Assembly: GCF_000224065.1 (NCBI RefSeq)
Contig: NZ_AFWT01000022.1
Location: forward strand, 22,381 to 86,380
Length of the DNA: 64,000 nt
Origin: Thiorhodococcus drewsii AZ1
GTDB taxonomy: Bacteria > Pseudomonadota > Gammaproteobacteria > Chromatiales > Chromatiaceae
Direction: 5' to 3'
Positions 46,401 through 59,375 of the stretch are shown here, piece after piece (the first letter of the stretch is position 1; each line of letters starts with the position of its first letter). Under the pieces are notes generated by a model, which was given only the letters and a program-made list of their open reading frames with translations, ran no database searches and had not been told where the DNA came from. The translations under genes and the position numbers were made by a program.

Positions 46401-46753
46401 GTCGTTGGCAGTCGGTCCAACGTGGTGACACCCTTGACGAGATAGTCGTCCGCGCCAGTGCGCAGGGCGGTGATCGCGGCATCCTGATCGCCCGACCCGG
46501 TGATCATCACCACAGCGATGTCTTGTTTCCGCTCCCGAATCCAGGCCAGCAGGTCCATGCCGGATCCGTCCGGGAGGCGCAGGTCGATGAGGGCCAAATC
46601 CCAATAGGATCCGTTCGAGAGCCGTTCGACAGCGGCGGCTCGGGTCGGGACCTGCTCCAATTGGATATCGGGGGCGGTTTGCTCCAGCCAACGACGGGTC
46701 AGGTCGAGGTCGGCCGGGTTGTCTTCGATATGCAGGACGCGCATGGGGCTCAA
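43427..46753 (-). CDS. Dual-receiver PAS-GGDEF-EAL response regulator
   Basis: 1108 residues. Receiver 1 covers about 5-125 with an intact pocket (HIEDN, phospho-acceptor Asp57 in LIDLRLPDGSG, the conserved late Lys in YLVKG). Receiver 2 covers about 137-260 with acceptor Asp in LLLDYHPPG but a degenerate acidic pair (YAEHSS). PAS domains lie near 285-400 and 575-695, with a GAF-like segment between. GGDEF is at 750-754 with REED I-site; EAL at 879-881 with NLSARQ, ELTES, DDFGTGYSS, KIDQGFV and AEGVET. Likely bifunctional. Its start overlaps the stop of a broken kinase/regulator relic, so its original upstream partner seems lost. Confidence 0.92.
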   Translation of the reverse strand: MSPMRVLHIEDNPADLDLTRRWLEQTAPDIQLEQVPTRAAAVERLSNGSYWDLALIDLRLPDGSGMDLLAWIRERKQDIAVVMITGSGDQDAAITALRTGADDYLVKGVTTLDRLPTTLRDARQRFDAAHASRSGPIRVLYAEHSSIDTDLTLRHLARFAPHIRLTQVANAEEALARLPLDPDTEPDFDALLLDYHPPGLDALDTLKILRAERHLDIPVVLVTGQGSEDVAARAIHLGANDYLSKHPGYLHKLPATLEKVLNEVRLVRERANLRAAAHRLDMALAASPIVLYTRQLNRPGMPLTWVSDNVQRFGYEAEQLLDQDWWATHLHPDDRDSAHAALETLLETGSLALDYRLLDSQGRIRWIHDELRLPDPGERQSGEATGAWSDVTESKQTELLRNTRLTVLNALIEDQPLIDILDVIATQLEQLYRDTRVSIRVLEDGLLSLSQGDGTEHTRFAVEPDHDDSALVELDTSDGAAGYPSGAPVPGWSIPFQDAHGTSIGNFSVRYAEPRAPAPSECNLILEFGCLARLAVTRITAESKLRQAATVFESTREGVIITDLDSHIIAVNPAYTDITGYTAEEVRGQTPRILRSGRQDDAFYQTLWANITSGGHWQGEVWNRRKSGEIYPQLLSISAVYDPQGTPTHYVGVMTDISQIKRSEERLEHLVHFDPLTNLPNRRLVLSRLHHAIEQTERSRRRVAVLFLDLDRFKNVNDSLGHPVGDELLQALTQRLRERLREEDTLGRLGGDEFLVLLENLERTEDAGRVARALLQLLQEPFELPSGPVLYIGASIGISIFPDDGNSVTELVKHADVAMYQAKEQGRNTYRFYTSTLTIAANERLELDARLRRALINEEFILHYQPQFDSLTGMLIGCEALVRWHSPEHGLIAPDRFIPLAEETGLIVQLGDWVLQTACAQHKLWLDNGLPDIMIAVNLSARQLQQQDFAERVAAILDATGLPAERLTLELTESMIMLPGEQAIELLRELKALGLKLSIDDFGTGYSSLAYLKRLPIDELKIDQGFVRDIPQDRNDMEIAATIIAMARNLNLKVIAEGVETDQQMEFLTLQGCHGYQGYLLGHPLTPEAFIEQLLHAPNRLRPGIARL

Positions 46754-47114
46754 CTCGGCGGATGGTTCAGCAGGGACCAGTAGAGGTCGATCTGGGGCGT
46801 GACCTCGACGAGCGTTTCATGGTTGACCGGCTTGGTGATGTAGCAAGGGTTGTAGACGCGGTATTCCGCTGTGTCCTGGTCATCATCAGTCGTCGCGGCT
46901 TTAGGGTGCAATCGCTGAAAGATCTCAAACATGCGGTCGTGGACCTGCATATCAAAGCCGATGTCATTGTCGCCGAAGGATTGTGCGACGAACAGCACCG
47001 TTTCCGCTCCTCCGATATGAGGTCCGGTGCGCGTTCGGCGCGTCGGAAGTTGACCGCGTTGTCGAGCCGGTTGCTGAGCACCAGTTTGGCCCACGTGCTC
47101 GGCCAATCAACCAA
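46750..47114 (-). pseudogene. Remnant of a histidine kinase-response regulator pair
   Basis: Read on the minus strand, one frame begins WAKLVLSNRLDNAVNFRRAERAP, the N-box region of a histidine-kinase ATPase. A second frame then continues DNDIGFDMQVHDRMFEIFQRLH (the kinase G1/F-box region). The same frame goes straight to YNPCYITKPVNHETLVEVTPQIDLYWSLLNHPPS, the end of an Rcp1-type receiver domain. So a frameshift and an internal deletion have removed the kinase tail and most of the regulator, and the kinase front is gone. The relic's stop overlaps the start of the dual-receiver gene (ATGA). Confidence 0.82.
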
Positions 47115-47145
47115 TAAAAAAGGGGCGCCGCAGCGCCCCTTTGTT
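47115..47145 (-). terminator. Intrinsic terminator of the fba operon
   Basis: AGGGGCGC (47121-47128) and GCGCCCCT (47133-47140) form an 8-bp GC stem with a four-base loop. On the minus strand it is followed by a run of Ts (47120-47115). Lies 30 bases after the fba stop. A shorter T-run on the other side (47141-47145) is interrupted. Confidence 0.92.
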
Positions 47146-47175
47146 CGATTTACCCCCCAGAGGGCGTCAGTCGGA

Positions 47176-48240
47176 TCAGTTCACCTTCGGATCCAGCTCA
47201 CCCTTGGCGTAGCGATGGGTCATGGTCTCCAGCGAAAGCGCGCTGATCTTGCTCGCGTTGCCGGCGGTCCCGAAGGCCTCGTAACGGGCGACGCAGATCT
47301 CCTTCATCGCCTTGGTGGCGGCAGTGAAGTATTTGCGCGGGTCGAAGTTCTTGCGGTTTTCGGCCAGATGCTTGCGGATCGCGCCAGTGGAGGCCATGCG
47401 CAGGTCGGTGTCGATGTTGACCTTGCGCACACCATGCTTGATACCCTCGGCGATCTCCTCGACCGGCACGCCATAGGTCTCGCCCATGTCGCCGCCGAAC
47501 TCGTCGATGATCTTGAGCCACTCCTGAGGTACCGAGGAGGAGCCGTGCATCACCAGATGGGTGTTGGGGATGCGGGCGTGGATCTCCTTGATGCGCTCGA
47601 TGGCCAGGATGTCGCCAGTCGGCGGACGGGTGAACTTGTAGGCGCCGTGGGAGGTGCCGATGGCGATGGCCAGCGCATCGACGGCGGTCTTCTTGACGAA
47701 GTCGGCGGCCTCTTCGGGATCGGTCAGGAGCTGGCTGTGGTTTAGCGTGCCCTCTGCGCCGATGCCGTCCTCTTCACCGGCCTGGCCGGTTTCGAGCGAG
47801 CCCAGGCAGCCCAGCTCACCCTCGACGGAGACACCGCAGGCGTGCGCGATCTCGACGACCTGGCGCGTGATGTCGACGTTGTATTCGTAGGAGGTCGGGG
47901 TCTTGCCGTCCTCACCCAGCGAGCCGTCCATCATGACCGAGGAGAAGCCGAGCTGGATGGAGCGCTGGCACACGGGCATGGAGGTACCGTGGTCCTGGTG
48001 CATGCAGACTGGGATGTGCGGCCATTCCTCGATGGCGGCGAGGATGAGATGGCGCAGGAAGGGGGCGCCGGCGTAGCTGCGGGCACCTGCGGATGCCTGA
48101 ACGATGACGGGGGAGTTGGTCTGATCGGCCGCCTCCATAATGGCGCGCATCTGCTCCAGGTTGTTGACGTTAAAGGCTGGCACGCCATAGCCGTGTTCGG
48201 CGGCGTGGTCCAGGAGTTGACGCATTGAAATCAGTGCCAT
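47176..48240 (-). CDS. fba: Class II fructose-1,6-bisphosphate aldolase
   Basis: 354 residues. Zinc-site and active-site motifs of the class II type: [65 protein letters not shown] and [10 protein letters not shown]. It joins triose phosphates to fructose bisphosphate (and erythrose-4-phosphate to sedoheptulose bisphosphate) in the Calvin cycle. Last gene of the tkt-gap-pgk-pyk-fba run, ending at an intrinsic terminator. Often named cbbA in autotrophs. Confidence 0.97.
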   Translation of the reverse strand: MALISMRQLLDHAAEHGYGVPAFNVNNLEQMRAIMEAADQTNSPVIVQASAGARSYAGAPFLRHLILAAIEEWPHIPVCMHQDHGTSMPVCQRSIQLGFSSVMMDGSLGEDGKTPTSYEYNVDITRQVVEIAHACGVSVEGELGCLGSLETGQAGEEDGIGAEGTLNHSQLLTDPEEAADFVKKTAVDALAIAIGTSHGAYKFTRPPTGDILAIERIKEIHARIPNTHLVMHGSSSVPQEWLKIIDEFGGDMGETYGVPVEEIAEGIKHGVRKVNIDTDLRMASTGAIRKHLAENRKNFDPRKYFTAATKAMKEICVARYEAFGTAGNASKISALSLETMTHRYAKGELDPKVN

Positions 48241-48281
48241 GGGTAGTCCTCGTTGTTGAGTGGTGATTTTGGTGGGGGCTT

Positions 48282-48410
48282 TCAGCCTCCAGCTGCCAGC
48301 CTCCAGCGCGATTGTCGGATTTTTCGGTGTTTCCTGTCTCGACTTGCTTGGGGAAGGGTGCGAACTGACCCCTTCGAATTAGCCTTTTCGCTGGCAGCTG
48401 GTAGCTTTCC
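48282..48410. repeat. Heptamer repeats between fba and pyk
   Basis: 48285-48308 carries CAGCCTCCAGC copies. CCAGCTGCCAG (about 48289-48299) is matched by the inverted CTGGCAGCTGG near 48391-48401, so the intergenic segment can fold as a long stem. Family of repeats shared with the gaps at 49.9, 51.2, 58.3, 58.5 and 59.66 kb. Confidence 0.65.
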
Positions 48411-48414
48411 TCGT

Positions 48415-49857
<1,443 letters not shown>

Positions 49858-49863
49858 TGTTTG

Positions 49864-49935
49864 AGCCTCCAGCGTCCGGCTGCCAGCGTCCAGCTGCTCC
49901 GGCCGTGGCTGGAGGCTGATTGCTGGCGGCTTACG
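49864..49935. repeat. Heptamer repeat hairpin between pyk and pgk
   Basis: AGCCTCCAGC (49864-49873) pairs with GCTGGAGGCT (49908-49917) around further CCAGC/GCTGG copies. It sits just upstream of the pyk start on the minus strand; the GGAGG complementary to 49866-49870 serves as the pyk Shine-Dalgarno. Confidence 0.7.
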
Positions 49936-49940
49936 GCTGA

Positions 49941-51122
49941 TCAGTCCTTCGCCCGAGCTTCGAGCATGGCGACCGCGGGCAGTGTCTTTCCTTCTAGATA
50001 TTCGAGGAAGGCGCCGCCGGCGGTCGAGATGTAGGACACCTTGTCGTAGATGTCGTATTTCTGAATCGCCGCGATGGTGTCGCCGCCGCCGGCCAGACTG
50101 AAGCCGCCGGCATTGGCGATGGCCAGTGAGACGGTCTTGGTGCCTGCGCCGAATTGGTCGAATTCGAACACGCCGACCGGGCCGTTCCAGACGATGGTGC
50201 CTGCCTTGGCGATGATGTCGGCCAGCGCCTGGGCCGAATCCGGGCCGATGTCGAAGATCATGTCGTCGTCGGCGACCTCGGAGGCCGATTTGGCGACGGC
50301 CGGCTCGTTCTCGTCGAACTGTTTGCCGCAGACCACGTCGGTGGCGATCGGGATGGTCGCGCCGCGCGCGGTCATTTTCTCCATGAGCGCCTGGGCGGTC
50401 GGGATCAGGTCATGCTCGCACAGCGACTTGCCGACGTTGTGACCGGCCGCCGCGAGGAAGGTGTTGGCGATGCCGCCGCCGACCACCAGCTGATCGACCT
50501 TCTCGGACAGGGCTTCGAGCACGGTCAGCTTGGTCGAGACCTTGGAGCCGCCGACGATGGCGACCATGGGGCGGGCTGGTTTGGCCAGTGCCTTTTGCAG
50601 TGCGTCCAATTCCTCGGCCAGCAGCAGGCCGGCACAGGCCGTTGGGGCGAATTTGCCGGCGCCGTGGGTCGATGCCTGGGCACGGTGGGAGGTACCGAAG
50701 GCGTCCATCACGAAGACGTCGCAGAGTGCGGCGTAGCGTTTGGCCAGATCCTCCGCATCCTTCTTTTCGCCGGCGTTGAAGCGGACATTTTCGAGCAGCA
50801 CCAGCTCGCCGTCGGCGACCTCGGGGGCCTGGTCAAGATAGTCTTTGATCAGGCGGACCTCGCGGCCCATCTTGGCGCCGAGGTCCTCAGCGACCGGTTT
50901 GAGCGAATTCTCTTCGGAATAGACGCCTTCTTCGGGGCGGCCCAGGTGGGACATCACCATCACCTTGGCGCCAGCCTTGATGCAGTGCTCGAAGGTGGGC
51001 ATGGAGGCGCTGATGCGGGCGTCGGACGTGACCTTGCCATTCTTGACCGGGACGTTGAGATCGGAACGGATCAGAACCCGTTTGCCTGCCAGGTCGAGGT
51101 CGGTGAGCTTGATGAAGGACAT
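49941..51122 (-). CDS. pgk: Phosphoglycerate kinase
   Basis: 393 residues. [68 protein letters not shown] and the terminal [12 protein letters not shown] are all diagnostic. It phosphorylates 3-phosphoglycerate in the Calvin cycle and works in glycolysis in reverse. Lies 137 bases downstream of gap. Confidence 0.98.
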   Translation of the reverse strand: MSFIKLTDLDLAGKRVLIRSDLNVPVKNGKVTSDARISASMPTFEHCIKAGAKVMVMSHLGRPEEGVYSEENSLKPVAEDLGAKMGREVRLIKDYLDQAPEVADGELVLLENVRFNAGEKKDAEDLAKRYAALCDVFVMDAFGTSHRAQASTHGAGKFAPTACAGLLLAEELDALQKALAKPARPMVAIVGGSKVSTKLTVLEALSEKVDQLVVGGGIANTFLAAAGHNVGKSLCEHDLIPTAQALMEKMTARGATIPIATDVVCGKQFDENEPAVAKSASEVADDDMIFDIGPDSAQALADIIAKAGTIVWNGPVGVFEFDQFGAGTKTVSLAIANAGGFSLAGGGDTIAAIQKYDIYDKVSYISTAGGAFLEYLEGKTLPAVAMLEARAKD

Positions 51123-51199
51123 GAGCGATCCTCGTGAGTCATTGTTATGGTTAAAGGATTCAGGTCCAAGGTGGGCCTTGCCTGAAGCCCCTGGCGGGA

Positions 51200-51253
51200 A
51201 GCGGCCAGCTTCCAGCCGCCAGCCATCAGCCGGATGGCTGAAAGCTGGCCGCT
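51200..51253. repeat. Heptamer repeat hairpin between gap and pgk
   Basis: 51200-51217 pairs with 51236-51253 with one mismatch (17 of 18). The inner CAGCCAT/ATGGCTG extends the fold. Built from GCCAGC/CTTCCAGCC units. It begins right after the gap stop on the minus strand and may act as an mRNA stabiliser or partial terminator. Confidence 0.7.
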
Positions 51254-51259
51254 GGTGGC

Positions 51260-52273
<1,014 letters not shown>

Positions 52274-52338
52274 CTAGATAGATCGGAAATACAATTGTGA
52301 CCCCAATGACGCCTCAGTTGTAGAAGTGAGATCTGTTT

Positions 52339-52362
52339 GGATCGCCGGGGAATCGGCGATCC
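52339..52362. terminator. Intercistronic hairpin between tkt and gap
   Basis: GGATCGCCG (52339-52347) and CGGCGATCC (52354-52362) form a perfect 9-bp stem with a six-base loop. There is no T-run, so it more likely tunes mRNA stability than ends transcription. Confidence 0.55.
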
Positions 52363-52399
52363 CATGCCTTTGGGGTCCTTGGTCGGGTTGGCGTAAGGT

Positions 52400-54406
52400 T
52401 CAGAGTACGCCCTTCACCGTCTCGACCAGTTTCTCGACGGTGAAGCCGAATTCCTTCATGAGCGCGCCGGCCGGAGCCGACTCGCCGAAGCGGTCGATAC
52501 CCAGCACCGCGCCCTGGCTGCCCACGTATTTCCACCAGCCGTCGGTGACCGCCGCCTCGACCGCGACGCGGGCGGTGACGGCCTTGGGCAGTACGGATTC
52601 CTTGTAGGCCGCGTCCTGGGCGTCGAAGGCGTTGGTCGAGGGCATGGAGACGACGCGGATCGCGGTGTCGCCCATGGCCTCAGCCGCCTTGACCGCCAGA
52701 TCCACCTCGGAGCCGGTGGCGATGATGATGGCGTCCGGGGTGCCCGCGCAGTCGCGCAGCACGTAGCCTCCGCGCGCGATGTTCGCGATCTGGGCCTCGC
52801 TACGGTCCATATGCGCCAAGCCCTGGCGCGAGAAGATGAGGCACGAGGGGCCGCTCTTGCGCTCGATGGCCAGCTTCCAGGAGACGGCCGACTCGACCGC
52901 GTCGCAGGGACGCCAAACGCTCATATTGGGGATCATGCGCAGGGTTGGGATCTGCTCGACCGGCTGATGGGTCGGGCCGTCCTCGCCCAGACCAATGGAG
53001 TCGTGGGTATAGACGAAGATCGTGGGCACCTTCATGAGCGCAGCCATGCGCAGCGCGTTGCGGGCGTACTCCGAGAACATGAGGAAGGTCGCGCCGTAGG
53101 GGATGAAGCCGCCGTGCAGCGCGACACCGTTCATGATGGCGGACATGCCGAATTCACGTACCCCATAGAAGACATAGTTGCCCGAGGCGTCCTTCGGGGC
53201 GATGCCCTTGCAGCCCTTCCACAGGGTCAGATTGGAGCCGGCCAGGTCGGCCGAACCGCCGAGCAACTCGGGCAGCAGGGGGCCAAAGCCGTTGAGCGTG
53301 TTCTGCGAGGCCTTGCGCGAGGCGATGGTCTCGGCCTTCTCGACCACGGATGCGACGAAGGCGTCGGCCTGTTCGGACCAGTCGGCGGGCAGGTCACCGG
53401 ACATGCGGCGCTTGAACTCGGCCGCCTCGGCCGGGTAGGCCTTGGCGTAGGCCGCAAATCGATCGTTCCAGGACTGTTCCTCCGCCGCACCGCGCTCGCG
53501 GGCGTTCCAGCTCTGATAGATGCTTTCCGGGATGACGAAGGGAGGATGGTTCCAGCCCAGGTTTTCGCGGGTCAGGGCGATCTCGGCGTCGCCGAGCGCT
53601 GCGCCGTGACACTCCTCCTTGCCCTGTTTGTTCGGCGATCCGAAGCCGATGATGGTCTGGCAGCAGATCAGGGTCGGCTTGTCGTCCATGGTCCGCGCTT
53701 GTTCGATTGCGGTCTTAATGGCCTCCGGGTCGTGTCCGTCGACCTTGGGGATGACGTGCCAGCCGTAGGCTTCGAAGCGCTTGGGGGTGTCGTCGAGGAA
53801 CCAGCCGGGCGTGTCGCCATGGCCGCGCACCTCGCCGTCGATCGAGATGTTGTTGTCGTCGTAGATGGCGATCAACTTGCCCAGGCCCAGGGCGCCGGCG
53901 AGCGAGCAGGCCTCGTGCGAGATGCCTTCCATCAGACAGCCGTCGCCCAGGAAGGCGTAGGTGTAGTGATTGACGATCTCATGATCCGGCTTGTTGAACT
54001 GGGCCGCGAGGGTCTTTTCGGCCAGTGCCATGCCGACGGCGTTGGTGATGCCCTGGCCGAGCGGACCGGTGGTGGTCTCGACGCCGGGTGCATAGCCGTA
54101 CTCTGGGTGGCCGGGGGTCTTGGAGTGGAGCTGACGGAACTGTTTGAGATCCTCGATCCCGAGATCGTAGCCGGTGAGGTGCAGGAGGGCGTAGATCAGC
54201 ATGGATCCGTGACCGTTGGAGAGCACGAAGCGATCGCGGTCGGCCCAGTCCGGATTCGCCGGGTTGTGGTTCATGAAGTCGTTCCACAGTACCTCGGCGA
54301 TGTCCGCCATTCCCATCGGTGCGCCTGGATGGCCTGAATTGGCCTTCTGTACGGCGTCCATGGCGAGCGCTCGGATGGCATTTGCAAGTTCTTTGCGTGA
54401 GGACAT
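52400..54406 (-). CDS. tkt: Transketolase
   Basis: 668 residues, normal length. [34 protein letters not shown], the thiamine-diphosphate site [18 protein letters not shown]... [11 protein letters not shown], and [12 protein letters not shown] are diagnostic. It moves two-carbon units in ribulose-5-phosphate regeneration. First gene of the carbon-metabolism run. Start chosen at [10 protein letters not shown] with AGGAGGGGCCC upstream; the frame is open 33 bases further up. The 357-base gap before it holds no gene. Confidence 0.97.
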   Translation of the reverse strand: MSSRKELANAIRALAMDAVQKANSGHPGAPMGMADIAEVLWNDFMNHNPANPDWADRDRFVLSNGHGSMLIYALLHLTGYDLGIEDLKQFRQLHSKTPGHPEYGYAPGVETTTGPLGQGITNAVGMALAEKTLAAQFNKPDHEIVNHYTYAFLGDGCLMEGISHEACSLAGALGLGKLIAIYDDNNISIDGEVRGHGDTPGWFLDDTPKRFEAYGWHVIPKVDGHDPEAIKTAIEQARTMDDKPTLICCQTIIGFGSPNKQGKEECHGAALGDAEIALTRENLGWNHPPFVIPESIYQSWNARERGAAEEQSWNDRFAAYAKAYPAEAAEFKRRMSGDLPADWSEQADAFVASVVEKAETIASRKASQNTLNGFGPLLPELLGGSADLAGSNLTLWKGCKGIAPKDASGNYVFYGVREFGMSAIMNGVALHGGFIPYGATFLMFSEYARNALRMAALMKVPTIFVYTHDSIGLGEDGPTHQPVEQIPTLRMIPNMSVWRPCDAVESAVSWKLAIERKSGPSCLIFSRQGLAHMDRSEAQIANIARGGYVLRDCAGTPDAIIIATGSEVDLAVKAAEAMGDTAIRVVSMPSTNAFDAQDAAYKESVLPKAVTARVAVEAAVTDGWWKYVGSQGAVLGIDRFGESAPAGALMKEFGFTVEKLVETVKGVL

Positions 54407-54710
54407 GGGCCCCTCCTGAAGTTTGATGACGGTGACCAAAGCGTTGCGCTGGCCGCAGCCGTTCGCGTCCTGTCGGAGACAGGGGCGTCGAGACGGATGG
54501 TGACGCAGCGTCGGAAAGTGGTTCGTGGGCTCGCATCCGCGTCTGGCGCGGTCGTTTTTCTTCGTGTCGAGTGCTTATTTGCGCGAGCGAGATTGTCCAG
54601 CCTTTCTGTCTTCGATGGATGCCCATTCTGGACCAAAAGGCTTGGCTCCAGAAATCGAAACAGGCATATCGTCGTCGAAGGTTGTTTATGAGTTTCTAAT
54701 ATTAAGAATT

Positions 54711-54742
54711 GGTGGCGGAAATAGCCAGCCCTTTCCGCCACC
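54711..54742 (-). terminator. Terminator-like hairpin after the thioredoxin-fold gene
   Basis: GGTGGCGGAAA (54711-54721) and TTTCCGCCACC (54732-54742) form an 11-bp perfect stem. On the minus strand it is followed by AATTCTTAATATT, A/T-rich but not a clean T-run. It lies 21 bases beyond the stop of the gene at 54764. Confidence 0.7.
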
Positions 54743-54763
54743 TTCTGTTGCATTCCTTGTTGC

Positions 54764-55321
54764 TCAGCGCTCTCGCCACTTGATGGAGCAGCCGATGCTG
54801 GGGATTTGGTCGGCTGGTCCCGAGCCGGTTTCGGCCACCTGTTTCATGGCCTCGAACAGGTCGCGGCGCACGTCGGGCGCGGCGGCCTCCTTGCGGCTGG
54901 CGTCCAGGCGTCCACGGTATTGCAGGCCCAGATCGGCGTCGTAGCCGAAGAAGTCGGGTGTGCAGACGGCTCCGTAGGCCTGGGCGATCTCCTGGGTCTC
55001 ATCCAACAGATAGGGGAAAGGGAAGTCGAACGCCTCGGCGATCCGTTTCATGTTGTCGAACGAATCCTCCGGGTAGTCTGCAGTGTCGTTCGACATGATG
55101 GCAACGCAGCCAATGCCGAGTTTTGCCAGCTCACGGGTGTCGCGCACAATCCGGTCGCGCACGGCCTTGACATAGGGGCAATGGTTGCAGATGAACATGA
55201 CCAGGAGTCCGTGCTCGCCCTTGCATTGGTCGCGGGTCCAGGTCTTGCCGTCGACCCCTGGGAGGGCGAAGTCGGGAGCGGGGAGTCCGAAGTCGCAGAC
55301 GGGTGTTTCGGTCGAAGCCAT
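54764..55321 (-). CDS. Thioredoxin-fold (redoxin/AhpC-TSA-like) protein
   Basis: 185 residues. [34 protein letters not shown] (CxxC as CNHC) and [19 protein letters not shown] match the bacterial thioredoxin-family/redoxin group often annotated as peroxiredoxin-like. No signal peptide, so cytoplasmic. The partner and substrate are unknown. It is divergent from metK with 177 bases between. It ends GCSIKWRER with an additional Cys close to the C-terminus. Confidence 0.85.
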   Translation of the reverse strand: MASTETPVCDFGLPAPDFALPGVDGKTWTRDQCKGEHGLLVMFICNHCPYVKAVRDRIVRDTRELAKLGIGCVAIMSNDTADYPEDSFDNMKRIAEAFDFPFPYLLDETQEIAQAYGAVCTPDFFGYDADLGLQYRGRLDASRKEAAAPDVRRDLFEAMKQVAETGSGPADQIPSIGCSIKWRER

Positions 55322-55498
55322 GCAGAACCTCCGAGTGGGTTGGTAGGTTACCAGCTTGCTTGCATGTTAACGGAATGGCGGACGATTCCAAATACATTAG
55401 GCCGGCGCGCGGGTTTTCCGTCGTGTTGCAAGGGGGTATCATGCGGCGCTCCATATCAATGCGCCTCGCGGCGCCCAGATTCAGGTCTCGATCCATCT

Positions 55499-56689
55499 AT
55501 GAGCAAGGATTACATCTTTACGTCTGAATCCGTTTCCGAAGGCCACCCGGACAAGATGGCGGATCAGATTTCGGACGCTGTACTCGACGAGATCTATCGC
55601 CGCGACCCCAACCACGCCAAGGCGCGCGTCGCCTGCGAGACTCTGGTCAAGACGGGCTTCGTGATGCTGGCTGGTGAGATCACGGTGACCGATGGCGACC
55701 TCAAGATCGATTACGAGAGTGTGGTCCGTCGCGTCGTCAAGGAGATCGGCTACGACAACTCCGAATGCGGTTTCGACGGCAACAATTGCGGTGTGCTGAT
55801 CGCGCTCGGCGAGCAGTCCAAGGACATCAATCAGGGTGTCGATCGCGAGAGTGAGGAGGCTCAAGGCGCGGGCGACCAGGGTCTGATGTTCGGCTATGCC
55901 ACCAACGAGACCGACATGCTGATGCCGGCCCCGATCGATTACGCCCATCGTCTGGTCAAGCGCCAGGCCGAGGTGCGCAAGAACGGCACCCTGCCGTGGC
56001 TGCGTCCGGATGCCAAGTCCCAGATCACCATGCGCTACAGCGACGGCAAGCCGGTCGCGGTCGATGCCGTGGTGCTGTCCACCCAGCACGGCGATGATGT
56101 GACCGAGAGCGTGCTGCATGAGGCGGTGATGGAAGAGGTCATCAAGCCCGTGCTCGGCGAGACCGGTTGGCTGAACGACGGCACCAAGTACCACATCAAT
56201 CCGACCGGCAAGTTCGTCATCGGCGGCCCGGTGGGCGACTGTGGTCTGACCGGACGCAAGATCATCGTCGATACCTACGGCGGCATGGCCCGTCACGGCG
56301 GCGGCGCCTTCTCCGGCAAGGATCCGTCCAAGGTCGACCGTTCCGCCGCCTATGCTGGACGCTACGTCGCCAAGAACATCGTCGCCGCCGGTCTGGCCGA
56401 CAGGTGCGAGATCCAGGTTTCCTACGCCATCGGCGTCGCCGAGCCGACCTCGGTATCGATCGATACCTTCGGCACCAACAAGGTCAGCGAGGAGCGCATC
56501 ATCGAGCTGATCCAGGCCCATTTCGATCTGCGTCCCTACGGCATCATGCAGATGCTCGACCTGACCAACCGCGAGCTCATCAAATACCAGGACACCGCCG
56601 CTTACGGTCACTTCGGCCGTTCCGAGCCCGGATTCACCTGGGAGCGCACCGACAAGGCCGACGAACTGCGTGAGGCCGCCGGCATCTGA
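55499..56689 (+). CDS. metK: S-adenosylmethionine synthetase
   Basis: 396 residues. [62 protein letters not shown] and [19 protein letters not shown] are diagnostic. It makes SAM from methionine and ATP. Start is the ATG of [10 protein letters not shown]; the frame is open far upstream through the divergent gene but that is not coding here. It begins the activated-methyl-cycle set metK-ahcY-metF. No SAM riboswitch was recognised in its leader. Confidence 0.98.
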   Translation: MSKDYIFTSESVSEGHPDKMADQISDAVLDEIYRRDPNHAKARVACETLVKTGFVMLAGEITVTDGDLKIDYESVVRRVVKEIGYDNSECGFDGNNCGVLIALGEQSKDINQGVDRESEEAQGAGDQGLMFGYATNETDMLMPAPIDYAHRLVKRQAEVRKNGTLPWLRPDAKSQITMRYSDGKPVAVDAVVLSTQHGDDVTESVLHEAVMEEVIKPVLGETGWLNDGTKYHINPTGKFVIGGPVGDCGLTGRKIIVDTYGGMARHGGGAFSGKDPSKVDRSAAYAGRYVAKNIVAAGLADRCEIQVSYAIGVAEPTSVSIDTFGTNKVSEERIIELIQAHFDLRPYGIMQMLDLTNRELIKYQDTAAYGHFGRSEPGFTWERTDKADELREAAGI

Positions 56690-56805
56690 TGCTGATGGCT
56701 CAAGTAGTGCGGAATGGCGCGGCCTATTCCGCCGCATAGGGCATCGATGCATCGATGTAACGCAAAAGGTCACGCCTAGCGAGTTTTAAACTGCACCAAC
56801 CTTTT

Positions 56806-56888
56806 CGCCGAGGAGCGTTGCGACCCGGATCTTCAGGATCTTGGCCAGGCTCGGTGATGGGGTCGACATTTCAAACGGCGCTCACTCA
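56806..56888 (+). promoter_or_regulatory. SAH riboswitch of ahcY
   Basis: CCGAGGAGCGTTGCGACCC (56808-56826), CCAGGCTCGG (56845-56854) and GGCGCTCAC (56877-56885) are the conserved core of the S-adenosylhomocysteine riboswitch. CCGAG pairs with CTCGG, and GAGCG (56813-56817) pairs with CGCTC (56879-56883) as the pseudoknot. It lies 24 bases before the ahcY start. SAH binding is expected to turn ahcY on so that the toxic by-product is removed. Confidence 0.95.
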
Positions 56889-56911
56889 CGTTCTATCGAG
56901 GGTTGATTCAC

Positions 56912-58318
<1,407 letters not shown>

Positions 58319-58340
58319 GGAGCTCCCAGCTTCCAGCGAT

Positions 58341-58382
58341 CAGCCTCCAGCCAGCGTCTCGTTCGACGCTGGCTGGAGGCTG
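58341..58382. repeat. 18-bp perfect hairpin of heptamer repeats after ahcY
   Basis: 58341-58358 and 58365-58382 are perfectly complementary with a six-base loop (TCGTTC). It is made of CAGCCTCCAGC/GCTGGAGGCTG. It begins 22 bases after the ahcY stop; further CCAGC copies precede it. No T-run. Confidence 0.8.
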
Positions 58383-58482
58383 CAATCCGGCCCTATGATG
58401 CCCCCAGGGCAAGTGTAGGGCGCTTGACCATCTGGGCCTTCAGTCTTTGGCGGTGGTCCGGCAGCCGCTCGTGTTGCTGGCC

Positions 58483-58507
58483 GCTGGAGGCTGGAGGCTG
58501 GAGGCTG
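58483..58507 (+). repeat. Tandem heptamer GCTGGAG array supplying the metF ribosome site
   Basis: The sequence is a period-7 tandem: GCTGGAG repeated three times plus a partial unit. Its last GGAGG (58500-58504) lies seven bases before the metF ATG and is the only Shine-Dalgarno candidate. Confidence 0.8.
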
Positions 58508-58511
58508 ACCT

Positions 58512-59375
58512 ATGTCGACTGACACACCCATCTACAGCGTCGAGCTCTTCCCTCCGAAGACGCCGGAGGGCATGGATAAGCTCAAGCTCGAAATCCCCAA
58601 GATCAATGCGCTCGGTCCCGCCTATTTCTCCGTGACCTACGGGGCTGGCGGCTCGACCCGCGACGGCACCTTCGAAACCGTGAACTGGCTCTGCAGCCAG
58701 GGCATCGACACGGCGCCTCATCTCGCCTGCATCGGTTCCAGCCGGAAGGAGGTGCGCGAGATTCTGACCCACTACCGCGAACAGGGTATCCGTCGTCTGG
58801 TCGCGCTCCGTGGCGACATGCCGTCCGGCATGGGGGCGGGGAACAGCGGCGATTTCCGCTATGCCAACGAGCTCGTCAGCTTCGTGCGCGCCGAGTTCGG
58901 CGATGCCTTTCACATCGAGGTGGCGGCCTATCCCGAGTATCACCCGCAGTCCGGCAGTCCGTCGCGCGACCTAGAGAATTTCAAGCGTAAGGTCGAGGCG
59001 GGCGCCGACGCGGCCATCACCCAGTATTTCTACAACGCCGACGCCTATTTCAGCTTCCTCGAATCCTGTCGGCGTGTCGGGATCGAGATCCCCATTATTC
59101 CCGGCGTCATGCCCATCACCAATTACACCCAGTTGGCACGCTTCTCGGACGCCTGCGGTGCCGAGATTCCACGCTGGATCCGTCGGCGGCTGGAGGGGTA
59201 TGCGGACGATGTCGAAAGCATCCGCGCATTCGGGCACGAGGTGGTGGCGAATCTCTGTCGTCATCTGATCGATGGCGGGGCACCCGGGTTGCACTTCTAC
59301 ACCATGAACCACTCCGGCTCCGTCACGCGGCTCTGGACCGATCTGGGCTTGCCGGTCGCACGGAAGCCGGGCTAA
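58512..59375 (+). CDS. metF: 5,10-Methylenetetrahydrofolate reductase
   Basis: 287 residues, close to E. coli MetF (296). SVELFPPKTPEGMDKL, FSVTYGAGGSTRDGTFETV, RRLVALRGDMPSGMG, and ITQYFYNADAYFSF are diagnostic. An FAD enzyme, it makes 5-methyl-THF, the methyl donor for methionine synthesis, so it completes the set with metK and ahcY. Followed by a terminator at 59429. Confidence 0.97.
   Translation: MSTDTPIYSVELFPPKTPEGMDKLKLEIPKINALGPAYFSVTYGAGGSTRDGTFETVNWLCSQGIDTAPHLACIGSSRKEVREILTHYREQGIRRLVALRGDMPSGMGAGNSGDFRYANELVSFVRAEFGDAFHIEVAAYPEYHPQSGSPSRDLENFKRKVEAGADAAITQYFYNADAYFSFLESCRRVGIEIPIIPGVMPITNYTQLARFSDACGAEIPRWIRRRLEGYADDVESIRAFGHEVVANLCRHLIDGGAPGLHFYTMNHSGSVTRLWTDLGLPVARKPG

Noticed and set aside
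54806..55498. Long open frame joined to metK
   Set aside because: It runs antisense through the thioredoxin-fold gene and the divergent promoter region; MetK homologues begin at MSKDYIF-like sequence.
55322..55498. SAM riboswitch in front of metK
   Set aside because: GC-rich hairpins are present but none of the conserved blocks of SAM-I, SAM-II or SAM-IV types could be found.
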